63,564 nt of DNA from Pseudoflavonifractor sp. 60 (GCF_009911645.1 NZ_QWKI01000033.1:1-63564); one strand, 5' to 3'. Positions 25,543 through 36,800 are shown, counted from the first letter of the stretch. The notes: generated by a model from the sequence alone, not told the origin. A program made the numbers and translations.

Positions 25543-26290
25543 CTTTCCCTACGTGTATCCCAACTCCTGCGCTGAGGCCCGCCGCCATAAGGAGACACAG
25601 ATGCATGAGGACAGCTTCCGGCTGAACGTCAGCTGCGCGAGGGCCATCGAGCAGGCCATCCGTGACCATTTTGATGAGTCGGCAGAGGAGCTGACAGAGG
25701 GCTGTGCCCAGGCCGTCCTGGAGCAGTACGGCTTCAAGCGGGTCAATTTCGTCCTGGCCAATTCTCTGAAGGAGCTCCGGCAGTCCAGCTGTGAGCATCT
25801 GATCAGTGAGGAAGCCTACCAGTGGAGTCAGAGGACGTTCGTGTCCTCAGACGGCAAGTATAACCGCTATTACGCGGTGGACACCGCCGCCAAATCGCTG
25901 GAAGCGTTCGTCGGTCAGGCCAGAGAGGCGTATCAGGCCCTTGGACTGTTTGGCCTGGAGCACTGCGCCAGCAGCCGGCTCGAAGCGGAGTTCAAGGGAA
26001 AGGTCCTGGTGCTGAGTCCCAATACGCTCCGGGAGGGCTTCTGGGACCCCCGAAATCAGCTGTGGTATGGGGAGGGCGGCTTTGGCTGCTCTCCCACATC
26101 CAGCGGGCGGGCAGTCTTTGCCACCTGCCTGGGCGACGGCGAGAAGACCCGCTGGAACCGGGCGGATTTCATCGGCGTGCTGGATGAGCGGTACCTGCCC
26201 GACTGGGCCCAGGAAGAGCTGGCGGAGCTGCGCGGCCCCCAGCAGGAGAACACCGCCAGCCCCACCGTGGGCGGCATGACAATGACTTGA
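25532..26290 (+). CDS. DUF3849-containing element protein
   Basis: The 252-residue protein opens with the DUF3849 pattern: YPNSCAEARRHKE, CARAIEQAIRDHF, AQAVLEQYGFKRVNFVLANSLKEL. This domain is frequent in conjugative elements of Clostridia; its activity is unknown. It ends VGGMTMT, a clear copy of the shared tail. The following gene has its own GAGGTGA site after the stop codon, so the tail here is not required as a ribosome-binding site. Confidence 0.7.
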   Translation: MAADFPYVYPNSCAEARRHKETQMHEDSFRLNVSCARAIEQAIRDHFDESAEELTEGCAQAVLEQYGFKRVNFVLANSLKELRQSSCEHLISEEAYQWSQRTFVSSDGKYNRYYAVDTAAKSLEAFVGQAREAYQALGLFGLEHCASSRLEAEFKGKVLVLSPNTLREGFWDPRNQLWYGEGGFGCSPTSSGRAVFATCLGDGEKTRWNRADFIGVLDERYLPDWAQEELAELRGPQQENTASPTVGGMTMT

Positions 26291-26299
26291 GGTGATACT

Positions 26300-26941
26300 G
26301 TGGAATTATCCTTTTACACGATCAATGACCTGCGTCTGGGCTTTAACCCTAACGGCGGGCCCAGCTGGCGGATGACCCAGTTTTTGGACCGGGCAGACGC
26401 TCTGGAGCACTACTGCTCCCTGCCGGAAACCGGGGTGAAGTCCCTGGGCGTGACCAACGGGGAGCAGGTGCTGGAGCTGGCGCGCTGCCTGCCGCTGTTC
26501 CCGGATGACCCCGCCGGCGAGGACATGCTGGTGCTGGACCTTCTCGACCTGCCCTTATGGAATAAGGACAAGCGCGTTGTATCCCTGGCCAGAGAGCTGA
26601 CGGATATGCTGGATATTCGCCGCTGCCTCGCGGCGGACTGCGTCGTCCCCGCCCCCAGCGGTCAGGACCTTGTCCCCCCACCGGAGGACGAGCTCCTCTG
26701 GCCGGACGCCTCAAACGCGGTCCGACGGATCTACGCGGCGGGGACTGGCTGGCTGTCTCCCAAGGAGCTGAAGCGGCGGTTCCCTGATCCGGTCAAAACC
26801 TTCCGCTATCCTTACATCCTCAAGTACCAGGCGGACGTTATGACGCCGGACGGCGTCTGTGCCCCGATGGAACTCTCCTACTGGGACTACAGAACGCTGA
26901 AACACCGCACACAGGCGCGGCTGGCCTATAAGAAAACTTGA
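26300..26941 (+). CDS. Element protein, tandem paralog 1
   Basis: Translation begins at GTG after GAGGTGA. The 213-residue protein aligns throughout with its downstream neighbour: YTINDLRLGF, FLDRADALEHYCSLPE, VLDLLDLPLW, GTGWLSPKELKRRFPDPVKTFRYP and ELSYWDYRTL. The family is not recognised. The pair is likely a local duplication inside the element. No shared GGM tail is present. Confidence 0.65.
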   Translation: MELSFYTINDLRLGFNPNGGPSWRMTQFLDRADALEHYCSLPETGVKSLGVTNGEQVLELARCLPLFPDDPAGEDMLVLDLLDLPLWNKDKRVVSLARELTDMLDIRRCLAADCVVPAPSGQDLVPPPEDELLWPDASNAVRRIYAAGTGWLSPKELKRRFPDPVKTFRYPYILKYQADVMTPDGVCAPMELSYWDYRTLKHRTQARLAYKKT

Positions 26942-26957
26942 AGGAGGAAAAAACGCG

Positions 26958-27614
26958 ATGAACTTATCCTGCTACACGATAGACGACCTGCGTCTGGGCT
27001 ATGACCCCCAGGGCGAGAGCGGCTGGCGGCAGTCCCACTTCCTGGACTGGCGGGACGCCTTGGAACAGTACCTCTCCCTGCCGGACAGCGCGGTCAAGGC
27101 GCTGGGCGTCAGCAGCGGCGGCCAGGAGGTGGAGCTGATGCGCCGCCTGTCCATCTGCGGCATCCAGGAGAATGTGCTGGTGCTGGACTTCCTCGCCATC
27201 CCCCTCTGGGCGGAGGACGCGCACGTCCTCCAGCTGGCCAGGGACCTGGTCTCCGAGCTGGACATCCGCTACTGTCTGGCTGTGGACAGGCTGGTCCCCA
27301 TCCTGACGGGAAACATCCCGTCCAAGCGGCTGGAGGGCAAGTACCTGTGGCCCAACATCCCCGGCGACCTGCCCACCGCCATCTGCTGGCTCTGCATGCC
27401 GGGGACCGGCTGGGTATCCCCCAAGGAGCTGAAGCGGCGGTTCCCCGCGCCGGAGAAGACCTTTCAGTACCCCCTCGTCACCCGGTACCGGGTGGACGGC
27501 GTGACCCCGGACGGGAACTATGTCCCGCTGGAGCTCACCTACTGGGAGTACAAAATGCTGGAACAGCGCACACAGCTGCGGCTGGACCATAAGAAAATTG
27601 AAGGAGGACAATGA
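26958..27614 (+). CDS. Element protein, tandem paralog 2
   Basis: The ATG follows AAGGAGGAAAAAACG. The 218-residue product is the duplicate of the preceding protein (YTIDDLRLGY, FLDWRDALEQYLSLPD, VLDFLAIPLW, GTGWVSPKELKRRFPAPEKTFQYP, ELTYWEYKML). It ends three bases before the SpoVG-like gene. Function unknown. Confidence 0.65.
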   Translation: MNLSCYTIDDLRLGYDPQGESGWRQSHFLDWRDALEQYLSLPDSAVKALGVSSGGQEVELMRRLSICGIQENVLVLDFLAIPLWAEDAHVLQLARDLVSELDIRYCLAVDRLVPILTGNIPSKRLEGKYLWPNIPGDLPTAICWLCMPGTGWVSPKELKRRFPAPEKTFQYPLVTRYRVDGVTPDGNYVPLELTYWEYKMLEQRTQLRLDHKKIEGGQ

Positions 27615-27617
27615 ATC

Positions 27618-28016
27618 ATGAGCAGCAATACCCAGATCCCCATGCGGATGGACGTGAAGATCTATCCGCTGCACGACGGCGCGAATGTGCTGGCCAAGGC
27701 GTCGGTGACGCTGAACGGCTGCTTCGCCATCCGTGGCATACGGGTGGTCGACGGCAAGGACGGCGTCTTCGCCTCCATGCCCAGCTACAAGACGCGGGAG
27801 GGCTACAAGAACATCTGCTTCCCCTGCACGAAGGAGTTCCACCAGCAGTTCAACGAGGCGGTGGTGACGGCCTACCGGCAGGAGATGGCCCAGGCCCACC
27901 AGCAGAGGAGCGAGATTCCCCAGCAGCAGGGTGAGGTCCCCCAGCAGGGCGTGGCTCCCCAGGAGGAGCCCGCCTTGGAGCCGGAGGAGCCGCCCATGCC
28001 CCAGATGATGATGTAA
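27618..28016 (+). CDS. SpoVG-like protein with a Gln/Pro-rich tail
   Basis: Residues about 8-85 follow the SpoVG pattern: VKIYPLHDGANVLAKASVTLNGCFAIRGIRVVDGKDGVFASMPS, then YKNICFPC, and helix. SpoVG proteins bind nucleic acid and act as global regulators in Firmicutes; carrying one on an element suggests control of element or host genes. A Gln/Glu/Pro-rich tail (about 95-132) is appended and ends PMPQMMM. It stands just before the exported-protein and sortase genes. Confidence 0.75.
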   Translation: MSSNTQIPMRMDVKIYPLHDGANVLAKASVTLNGCFAIRGIRVVDGKDGVFASMPSYKTREGYKNICFPCTKEFHQQFNEAVVTAYRQEMAQAHQQRSEIPQQQGEVPQQGVAPQEEPALEPEEPPMPQMMM

Positions 28017-28024
28017 AAAGGAGA

Positions 28025-29041
28025 ATGATGAACATGAAAATGAAGCAGATTTCCGCCCTGTGCGCCATGGCCCTGGCGCTGGTCCTGACCATGGCCCCCG
28101 CCGCCCACGCGGCAAATCGGGACCCCAATGTGAGCCCAGCGCAGCGGGTCACATTGGGAAAGGAGGAGCAAGGGAATGGAGTGATTCCTCGCCGTCAGGC
28201 GGGGATGAACGAAATGGACTTTGCGACGACGTGCTATCCCACCTCCGTCACCCGGAGCGAGGACGGCACCGAGATCCGCAAGGTCTACGACCTGTCCGCC
28301 GCCGAGGACCCCGCGGGCATTGCCCGGTCCGACTTCGACCAGGAGGGCTTCCACTACACCCTGGTGGACCTGCTCCGGCAGGAGTCCCCGGAGTATGAGG
28401 AGCGCCTCCACACCGAGACAGTCTCCCTCCCCAGCAAGAGCAAGGACATGGCCTCCGTCCTGTCCCTGCTCCCCACCCAGCGGGAGTTCACCACCGAGGA
28501 CGGCCTCTCCGGCACCCTGACCCTCCAGCTGGATACGGTCCAGGTAGAGGTGGCCGGGTACGGCAGCTCCACCAAGGAGGTCTCCGCCACCCGCAGCTAC
28601 CCCAACCTGGCCAGCCAGGACACCGCCAACATCCCCAAGACCATCCAGGACGGCGGCAGAACGATGAGCCTCCAGGATATCCGCTGGCAGACCGACAACA
28701 CCGACGGCCTGGACGGCTATTCTGTGGGCGACCGCTACACCGCCGTGGCCACCTACACCGGCAGCGCCACCAGCAGCTATGTCAAAGGCTACACCGTCAT
28801 TGCGGACTACAGCGGGACAGTCAGCCGCATCGCCCTGAACAAAACCCGGTATGTGGCCATCTTTGAGGGCACTCCCATCCAGCCGGTGGAGCTGCTCCCC
28901 GACATTGATATCCAGGCCCCTGTTGGCTTCAATTGGGCCTGCCTGCTGGTCCCCCTGGGCGTCATCGCCGCGGCGGGCGCTGGCGTGGGTACCGCCCTGT
29001 TCCTGAAACACAGAAAAGAAAATGAGGAGGAGCCTGAATGA
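28025..29041 (+). CDS. Exported membrane-anchored protein of the surface module
   Basis: The product has a signal peptide (LCAMALALVLTMAPAAHAA) and a C-terminal membrane span (about 310-330) followed by a charged tail, so most of it faces outside. Three in-frame ATGs lie close together (28025, 28028, 28034); AAGGAG at 28018-28023 fits the last two best. The extracytoplasmic part has a beta-rich look (SGTLTLQLDTVQVEVAGYG). Its stop overlaps the sortase start, suggesting a shared function, perhaps as the sortase attachment partner or adhesin base. Confidence 0.65.
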   Translation: MMNMKMKQISALCAMALALVLTMAPAAHAANRDPNVSPAQRVTLGKEEQGNGVIPRRQAGMNEMDFATTCYPTSVTRSEDGTEIRKVYDLSAAEDPAGIARSDFDQEGFHYTLVDLLRQESPEYEERLHTETVSLPSKSKDMASVLSLLPTQREFTTEDGLSGTLTLQLDTVQVEVAGYGSSTKEVSATRSYPNLASQDTANIPKTIQDGGRTMSLQDIRWQTDNTDGLDGYSVGDRYTAVATYTGSATSSYVKGYTVIADYSGTVSRIALNKTRYVAIFEGTPIQPVELLPDIDIQAPVGFNWACLLVPLGVIAAAGAGVGTALFLKHRKENEEEPE

Positions 29042-29886
29042 AGAGAATGAATGTTTTCCTGTCTGCCCTGTGCCTGACCGCCGCCCTGGTCATCCCCGCA
29101 AGCGCCGCCGCACCGATGGAGTACAGCTTTTCCGGCACCGGCGACCCGGAGTACGGCAGAGCCACCTCCATTGAGGTAGTCCACACCCCGGACGGCGGCG
29201 CCATGAAAAACGAAGATGTCAGCAAGAACGCCGCGCTGGCCCCGCCCGCCTTCGGCAGCCTCAGCGCCGACACTCTGAACACCGGCACGCCCCTCACCCC
29301 CAACCTGGCCCCCGGCTATCAGGCCGCTTTCGGGGCTTCGGTCAACGGCAGCTCCGCCGCCATCCAGCCGCCCAGTATGACTGGAGCCGCCATTGCTGAC
29401 AACAGCAGTGGTGTGGTCTATGTCCCCGGAGCATCCACGCTGACCGTGACCACCTCCCCCATCTCCACCGGGTACACAGAAGTCACCAACGACCTCTACT
29501 ACAGCGGCGGCCACCTGGGGACCCTGAAGATCCCCGCCATCAGCGTCAATGTCAAGGTCTATGAGGGCACCGACACCAAGGCGCTGGCCAAGGGTGCCGG
29601 TCACTTCACCGAGACCAGCATCTGGGACGGCAACGTCGCTCTCGCCGGGCACAACCGGGGGGCGCACGGAATTTTTGACGACATCCACACCTTGAATCTG
29701 GGGGACAAGATCACCCTGACCACCAGGCTGGGCACCCGCACCTACGCCGTGACCTCTGTGTCCAAGGTCAGCGAGACAGACCGGAGCGCCCTCGCCGCCT
29801 CCACCCAGAACATGCTTACCATCTACACCTGCGTCCGGGACCAGAGCGCCTACCGCTGGTGTGTCCGGGCTGTTGAGGTTGTGTAA
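29038..29886 (+). CDS. Class D-like sortase
   Basis: The 282-residue enzyme has a signal peptide, a low-complexity linker and a C-terminal sortase domain: GTLKIPAISVNVKVYEG, catalytic His205 in ALAGHNRG, Cys265 in MLTIYTCVRDQ, and Arg273 in YRWCVRA. Sortases cleave LPxTG-like motifs and join proteins to the wall or to each other. There is no obvious C-terminal anchor, so after signal cleavage it may be secreted. The probable substrate is the giant repeat protein at 30884, which ends in LPRTGY. Confidence 0.8.
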   Translation: MKRMNVFLSALCLTAALVIPASAAAPMEYSFSGTGDPEYGRATSIEVVHTPDGGAMKNEDVSKNAALAPPAFGSLSADTLNTGTPLTPNLAPGYQAAFGASVNGSSAAIQPPSMTGAAIADNSSGVVYVPGASTLTVTTSPISTGYTEVTNDLYYSGGHLGTLKIPAISVNVKVYEGTDTKALAKGAGHFTETSIWDGNVALAGHNRGAHGIFDDIHTLNLGDKITLTTRLGTRTYAVTSVSKVSETDRSALAASTQNMLTIYTCVRDQSAYRWCVRAVEVV

Positions 29887-30010
29887 TTCGCTTCGTTTGT
29901 ACCCGCTTCTTTCTCCGTTTTGTGCTTTGATTTTGCTGGACTTGTGCCGTTGACTTCGGTATTGTTGTGGTTGTAAAAAGCCCAAAAACATACCGAAGGA
30001 GGAGCAAAAC
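29887..30010 (+). other. Intergenic with possible weak promoter
   Basis: The 124-base gap is T-rich. TTGACT (about 29953-29958) followed by TGTAAA at 16-17 bases could be a promoter for the next gene, but the match is only moderate. An AAGGAGGAG site precedes the ATG at 30011. Confidence 0.35.
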
Positions 30011-30790
30011 ATGAGCAGAAAGAGAGAAATGGCCCTTATCGCCGCCGGCATCCTGGCAGGAGCCGCCCTGGTCCCCACCGCCCACGCGGCGGCCCAGTAC
30101 CTCACCGCAGCGCCCAGCGCCCGCACCATCTGCCTGGAGGGTCGGAGGCTGGAAAGCTACACCATCCAAGACCGGGACTACATCCCGGTGGACAGCCTGG
30201 AGGGTCTGCTCCAGGTCACCTACCAGCCCGGCAGCAACACGGTGCAGATCAGCAGAAGCACAGCGCCGCAGGAGGTCACCCGGTACGTCCCCAAGGCGGG
30301 CGACAAGATCACCTGCGACGACGGGACGATCTACACCATCACGGACGTCAGCCGCTGGGACAAGAGCGCGTTCTCCAGCGGCCCGCTGGGGGACCTGCCC
30401 ACCCCCACCTGCGACTGGTCCAAGCTCCCTCAGTCGGAGCTCCCGAAGGCCGAGGCCCGGCACTTCACGGTAGGCAACCAGGAGTACCTGTTCCTGCGAA
30501 ATCTCTATGAAACCAAGCGAATGCTCTATACCTTATATAATGCAATCGGGAGCAACCCGGAAACCTGGAAGGACGGAGCGCCGGTCCTCTTCCCCAGCGG
30601 GAACGAAAAGGTGAAAATCAAGCTGAGTGTAGACTCCGGCGACAAAGCCCAGTCCTTCTGGCCCTGGCGGGAAAGCGAAATTGTAAACAACTTCAACTCC
30701 TGCCCGCCGGGCACCTACTCCCTGGAAGCCTGGGACGTCTACAAGGACGACGTCTTCCAGCGCACCGAGTACAGCATCCACGTCAAGTAA
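30011..30790 (+). CDS. Secreted protein of the surface module
   Basis: A signal peptide (LIAAGILAGAALVPTAHAA) leads into a segment resembling the beta-stalk domain of copper amine oxidase N-terminal-type proteins (ICLEGRRLESYTIQDRDYIPVDSLEGLLQVTYQPGSNTVQIS). The rest is unassigned. No membrane anchor or sorting signal is visible in its 259 residues. It is followed by a strong terminator and lies between the sortase and the giant protein, so it likely works at the cell surface with them. Confidence 0.65.
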   Translation: MSRKREMALIAAGILAGAALVPTAHAAAQYLTAAPSARTICLEGRRLESYTIQDRDYIPVDSLEGLLQVTYQPGSNTVQISRSTAPQEVTRYVPKAGDKITCDDGTIYTITDVSRWDKSAFSSGPLGDLPTPTCDWSKLPQSELPKAEARHFTVGNQEYLFLRNLYETKRMLYTLYNAIGSNPETWKDGAPVLFPSGNEKVKIKLSVDSGDKAQSFWPWRESEIVNNFNSCPPGTYSLEAWDVYKDDVFQRTEYSIHVK

Positions 30791-30816
30791 ACCCACACCA
30801 AGTAAATCACAGAGCA

Positions 30817-30850
30817 AAAGAGGCAGTATGCGAAAGCGTACTGCCTCTTT
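30817..30850 (+). terminator. Terminator before the giant adhesin gene
   Basis: AAAGAGGCAGTA (30817-30828) pairs perfectly with TACTGCCTCTTT (30839-30850). The stem ends in T residues, and the giant gene begins 33 bases later with its own AGGAGG site. Confidence 0.85.
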
Positions 30851-30883
30851 CTGCCCCAAAATTAAATTAGGAGGAACTTTTTT

Positions 30884-33800
30884 ATGAGAAAACGGATCAT
30901 TTCCCTTTTCCTGGCCCTGGTGACCATCCTGGGCCTGCTCCCCACAATTTCCTTCGCCGCCGCCACGGAAGCGGAAGCCCTGGGCGAGGTGGACATCTAC
31001 CACAGCGGCGAGGAGCTGTCCTACCTGTCCGTCAACGGCAGCGTCCGGACGCAGACTTACACCTATTACAACTATGTCAGCCCCACCGGCGAGGTCAAGG
31101 AGATCCCCGCCTACTGCGTCAACCCCACCACACGGGGCGTTCCCAAGGTGGTAGCCCCCGGTGAGGGCGTCAAGTACCTGGCCAACGAGCGCACCAGTGA
31201 CGCCAAGGTCATGGGCATCATCGCCAACGGCTACCCCACCACGCCCCTGAGCACCTTGAAGCTCCAGAGTAAACAGGAGGCCTACTACGCCACCAAGATG
31301 GCTCTGTGGACCTACCTTCTGCCCGGCTGGGACATCAACAAGCTCAAGGTCAACCCCAACTGCGGCGACGTCGCCGCCGCCCAGCGGGTCCTGGCAGCCG
31401 CCAAGTGGATCTACAGCCGGGGCACCGCCTGGACCAAGGTTCAGACCCCTGAGCTGACGGTCTCTGCGGACAAGGATGAGGCGTACCCTGTTACCGTGAA
31501 CGGCAGAGCTTACAAGCAGCAGGTCTTCACTGTCATGTCCGGGACCTGGGTGTGCGGCCTGGCTGTCCAGGTCTCTTTCTCTGACCCCGCCTCTGTCCCC
31601 ACCGGCACCCGCATTGTAGACATGGACAACAAGGATATCACCGCCGTCACCATGGACGCCATGAACGGGATCTTGGGCGGCAAGTTCAAGGTGCTGTATC
31701 CCGCTGACGCCGTGGAGGGTCAGACCGGCAGTGTTCAGCTGTCCTTCCTGGCGGATGTCTACAAGTACGCCGTCTTTTACGCCACCTGCATGGAGACGGA
31801 CAAGTATGGGACCCTGCAGAACTACATGTGCGACACTGACCCCACTATGCCCCTGCGACAGTCCATCTACAGCGCCTACTCCGACGAGGCCGAGGCGGAC
31901 AGCCCCACTGAGGACGAGGAGACCATGCTGAAGATCATCAAGCTGGAGACTGGGACCGAGACCCCTCTGAGCGGGGCCCGCTTTGAGATCATCAACCCGG
32001 AGGGTGCCACCCTGGGCACCTTCGTTTCCAACGGCAGAGGGGAGATCAAGATCCCTGTCACCCTCTGCGGCAACTACACTGTCATTGAACGTGACCCGCC
32101 CGCCTATCACCTGCTGAGTGCTGATAATGCCCAGAATGTAAATGTGGAGTATGGTAAAGTTGCCACCCTTACCTTCTACAATGATGTCTATGGAGCATTG
32201 CGTGTCGAAAAGTACAGCGACACCGGCGACAGGCTTCCCGGCGCGGTGGTGCGCATCAAGCATATTGAGAGCGGCCAGACCTACACCCAGGCGACTGGAG
32301 CCACAGGCGTGGCTCTCTTCGATAAACTGCTGCCCGGAGCCTACGAGATCATTGAGACCACCGCTCCCATCGGCTGGCTGCTGGACAGCTCCACCTACAA
32401 CACCAACGTGATTGCCGGGGAGACCGCTGTGTTTCCCCTGGTCAACAAGGAGCTTCCCGGCCTGCGGATCGTCAAATACGACCGCAAAAACATGGAGCTC
32501 CTGCCCGGCGTTACCTTCGCCGTTTACCGGGACGGTGAGTTCCTGGGCAACTTCCAGACAGACGAGCTGGGCGAGATCCTGCTGACCAACGTGGAGCCCG
32601 GCACCTATCGGGCATTTGAGGCGGACACCGGCAACGACGGCCTTATCCTGGACACCACGCCCCAGGAGGTGGAGCTCCACGCAGGGGACGGGATCAAAGA
32701 GCTGCTCTTTTTCAACGACACCAAGCCCGGCATGAAGCTGGTGAAGGTGGACAGCGCCGACCCCTCCAAGGTTATCCCCAACGCTGTGTTCGAGATCAAG
32801 TCCGTGGCGGGCGACTACGGCCCCGAGGAGTTCCGCACCAATCAGGACGGCGAGATCGACCTGTCCAAGCTCCCCACAGGCGCTTATGTCGTAACGGAAA
32901 AGTCCTGCGAGGGCTATATCATCGACGAGGAGCAGCGCATCATTCAACTGGACGGCAATGAGGATGTTCAGTTCGTATTCACCAACACCATCAAGCCCTC
33001 CCTCCGGATCGTCAAGTACAGCTCGGACGGGTCTCTGCTGCCCGGTGTCATGTTCCGCATCGCCAAGATTGAGGATGGCAGCCGGTATCTGGACCGGGTC
33101 ACCGACCAGAACGGAGAGATCAACATCAGCGATCTGGAGCCCGGTGTCTACTCCGTATGTGAAACCGCCACAGTCTCCGACCATATCCTGGATCTCCGGG
33201 AGTACCATGTGGAGCTGTTCCCTGGCAAGACCTCCACGCTGACCGTTGAGAACCAGAAGCGGCCCAACCTGGTTGTCTATAAAAATGACGCTGACACCGG
33301 CGAGCCTGTTCCCAACACTGTATTCTCGGTGAGAGCGGCGGACGGCCACAGTGTGGACGAAATCAAGACAGACAGTGAGGGCAAGGCTACCCTGTCCAAT
33401 CTTCTCCCCGGCGTCTATGAAATCTCTGAGAAGTCCGTTCCAGCCCCTTGGCTGAACGACGCTGACTCCCAGCTGGTGACCCTCTACGCCAACCGGGACC
33501 ACACCGTCTACTTCCAAAATCATAAAAAGCCCACCCTGACGGTGCACAAGGTGGACAGTATCACCGGCAGTCCCATCAAGGGGGCCAAATTCGAGGTCTG
33601 GTACGGTTCCAACAACACCACCACTGGCGAACTGAACAGCCTGGGCACCTTCTTCTCTGACGAAAACGGCCAGTTCACCTTGGACCTGCTGCGGGACGGC
33701 TGGTACAAGGTGCGTGAGCTGGAACCCGCCGCTGGGTATACCATCAAGGAGCCTGTTATGCAGGAGTTCTATGTCAAGGGCGGCGAGAGCAAGTCTATTA

Positions 33801-36800
33801 CGTTCGAAAACGTACCGAAGAACGCTATCATAATCGAAAAATATGACAGCGTGACCGGCGAAGCTCTGCCTGGCTGTACCTTCCAGCTGAAGTATTTGGG
33901 TGGCACCTCCGGCACAGGCGGCACTGTCATCGGCACAAAGGTGACTGGCATCAACGGCACCGCCATATGGACAGGTCTGAACCCCGGCGCCTATGTGCTG
34001 GAGGAAGTGGACCCTGCCAACGGATATAACATTATCCAGTCCTCCGAGACCGTCATGCTGGCGGACAACGGGGAGCAGAGCGTGGTCACCGTCCGGTTCA
34101 CCAACGCCCCGGACGGCCAGCTTCTGATCCGGAAGGTGTGTTCTGTCAATCCTTCGGTGACCCTCCAGAATGCGGAATTTAAGGTCACCTATGCGGACGG
34201 CACTCTGATTGGCGACTCCAACGGCGTCTATAGGACAGACGAGAACGGCGAGATCCTCATCACCGGTCTGAAACCGGGCAAAAGCGTGGTGGTCACCGAG
34301 ACCCGTGCCCCTGCTGGATTCATTATGGACACCCAGCCGCAGACGGTTCAAATCAAGGAGGGCCGCACGGTCTCTCTGACGTTCAAAAATCAGCCCAAGG
34401 GCGCTATCATTATCCAGAAACGTGACAGCGCCACCGGCCAGCCCCTCCCCGGTGCGGAGTTCCGTGTGACTACCGCCGCTGGCTGCGAAGTCGGCCTGGA
34501 TGGTGTAATTGGGACCAGTACCTTGACCCAGAACGGCGTATTTGTGACCGACGCCCAAGGCGAGATCCATATTTCCAACCTCGCTCCTGGCGCATATGTG
34601 CTAACAGAAATCAAGGCCCCGGACGGCTACGTTATGGACACCCCCTCAACCAACGTGGTGATCGGTCAGGGCGGCGACACGCAGACCGTCCTGATCAAAA
34701 ATTCTAAAGCTGGCACTCTGGTGATTGATAAACGGGATTCCCTCACCGGCAAGCCGCTGCAGGGCGTTACATTTAAGGTCACGACCTCCACCGGTGAGTA
34801 TGTTCCCGACGCCAGCGGCCACATCAGCAGCAACGGCCTATATTTCACAGACAAGGATGGCAAGATCACCATCAACGGCGTGGTTGGCACGCTGGTGGTA
34901 ACGGAGACAGCCACTATTCCCGGCTATACCATCGACGAGGCCACCCGGACACAGACGGTAGTGGTGAATCCCAACGACACGCAAATGCTACATTTCACCA
35001 ACACCCCCAGCACCACCCTTGTGATCGAGAAGTATATCGAGGGCACCACGACCCCGCTCAAGGGCGTGACCTTCTTGATCACTGACAGCTCCGGCGCGGT
35101 GGTGGGAAATTCCAATGGCGAGTTTATAACTGACGAGAATGGCCGCATTGTGCTGAACGACCTCACCCCCGGCACCACCGTCACCGCTCGGGAGGTCAAA
35201 ACGCTGGAGGGGTATGTTCTTGACACCACGCCCAAGTCCATCCTCATTAAGACCGGCGAGGTTCAGACCCTCCGTTTCTATAACCAGAAACAAGGGACCA
35301 TTGTGGTGAAAAAACTGGATAAGCAGACCGGCGAACCGCTGGCTGGAGTGGAGTTCCAGATCACCTACTCGGACGGCAGCTACCTGGACGACGACTACGG
35401 CCACCTGTCCAGCAAGGGCCTTTACAAGACAGACGCCAATGGCGAGATCCGTATCTCTGGTGTGGTAGGTACCCTGGTCATCACAGAGACCAAGCCCCTG
35501 CTCGGCTATGTGGTGGACGAGGGCACCAAGACCCAGACCGTCAAGGTAAACCCCTCTGACACCCAGACGATTACCGTGTATAACACCAAGATTGGGGGCC
35601 TCACCATCATCAAGAAGGACGAGGAAACCGGCAAGCGCATCAAGGACGCAGAGTTTGAGGTCCGCAAGCTGAATGGGGAGATTATTGGCACCTACACCAC
35701 CGACACCAACGGCGTTATTAGCCTGCCTGAAGCGGAAAAGGGCTGGTATCAGGTAGTGGAGCTGAAGGCCGCCAAGGGTTATCAGCTGGACAATACCCCT
35801 CACCAGATTGAGGTGAAGGACGGCGGTACCGCCACCCTGGAGATCACCAACCGGGCGTGCAGCGCCATCCTGATCCACAAAATCGACGCCGCCACGAAGG
35901 AAGGGATCTATGGCGCTTCCTTCCTGCTCTACGACGCCAACAAGAATCCTATTGGGCAGTACAGCAGCGATGACAGAGGATTTGTCTACATTGAGGACCT
36001 CCCCAGCGGCGGGCGCTATTACCTGCGGGAGCTGGAGAATGAGGGTTATATTGTGGACACCCAGCTGAAGACCGTCTACGTAACCCCCGGCACCACCACC
36101 GAGATCACCTGGGAGAACACCGCCATCACAGGACAGATCCAGATCACCAAGACCAGCGCCGACTACAACAGCATGAACGGCTGGCCTGCCGGCACCCCCA
36201 TCCCCAACACCGAGTTTGAGATTTACCACTGCCGCACCGGCAATCTGGTGGATACGGTCAAGACGGACAAGAACGGCGTCGCCGTCTCCAGACCTCTGCC
36301 TCTGGGCCGCTACAAGGTGGTGGAGTCCAAGGCTGCGGACTTCTACGGTCTGGACAAGACCCCCATTGAGGTGGAGATCGAGCACGCCGGTCAGATCGTC
36401 AAGACGGCCATGACCAACAAGGCGCTGTACACCAACGTCAGCATCAAGAAGACCGGCTTTGTGGAGGTCATGCCCGGCCAGCAGATCCGCTACGATTTCA
36501 GCGGCATCGCCAACAACTCCACCACGGCGCTCACCAGCTTCTACTGGCGGGACACTCTGCCCGTCCAGGCGGTGCGGCTGGATAAGATCGTCACTGGCAC
36601 CTACAACGTGCAGGGGAATTACAAGATCGTGTTCAAGACCAACCTGAACGGCGAGTACCGCACCATGTATGACAACCTGAGCACCATGCAGAACTATGTG
36701 CTGGACGCCTCTCCCGTCGCCCTTGGCCTGGCCTCCAATGAGTATGTCACCGAGTTCATGGTATCCTTCGGCATTGTCCCCGCCAATTTCCGGCAGGTGG

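Noticed and set aside
30533-34570. 1345-codon minus-strand frame opposite the giant adhesin gene
   Set aside because: It mirrors the repeated Cna-B codons; the plus strand encodes a signal peptide and ordered repeats.
31924-36420. Repeated blocks that might look like a CRISPR or tandem DNA array
   Set aside because: The repeats are protein-level Cna-B domains of about 90 codons with low DNA identity; no short direct repeats with unique spacers exist anywhere in the window.
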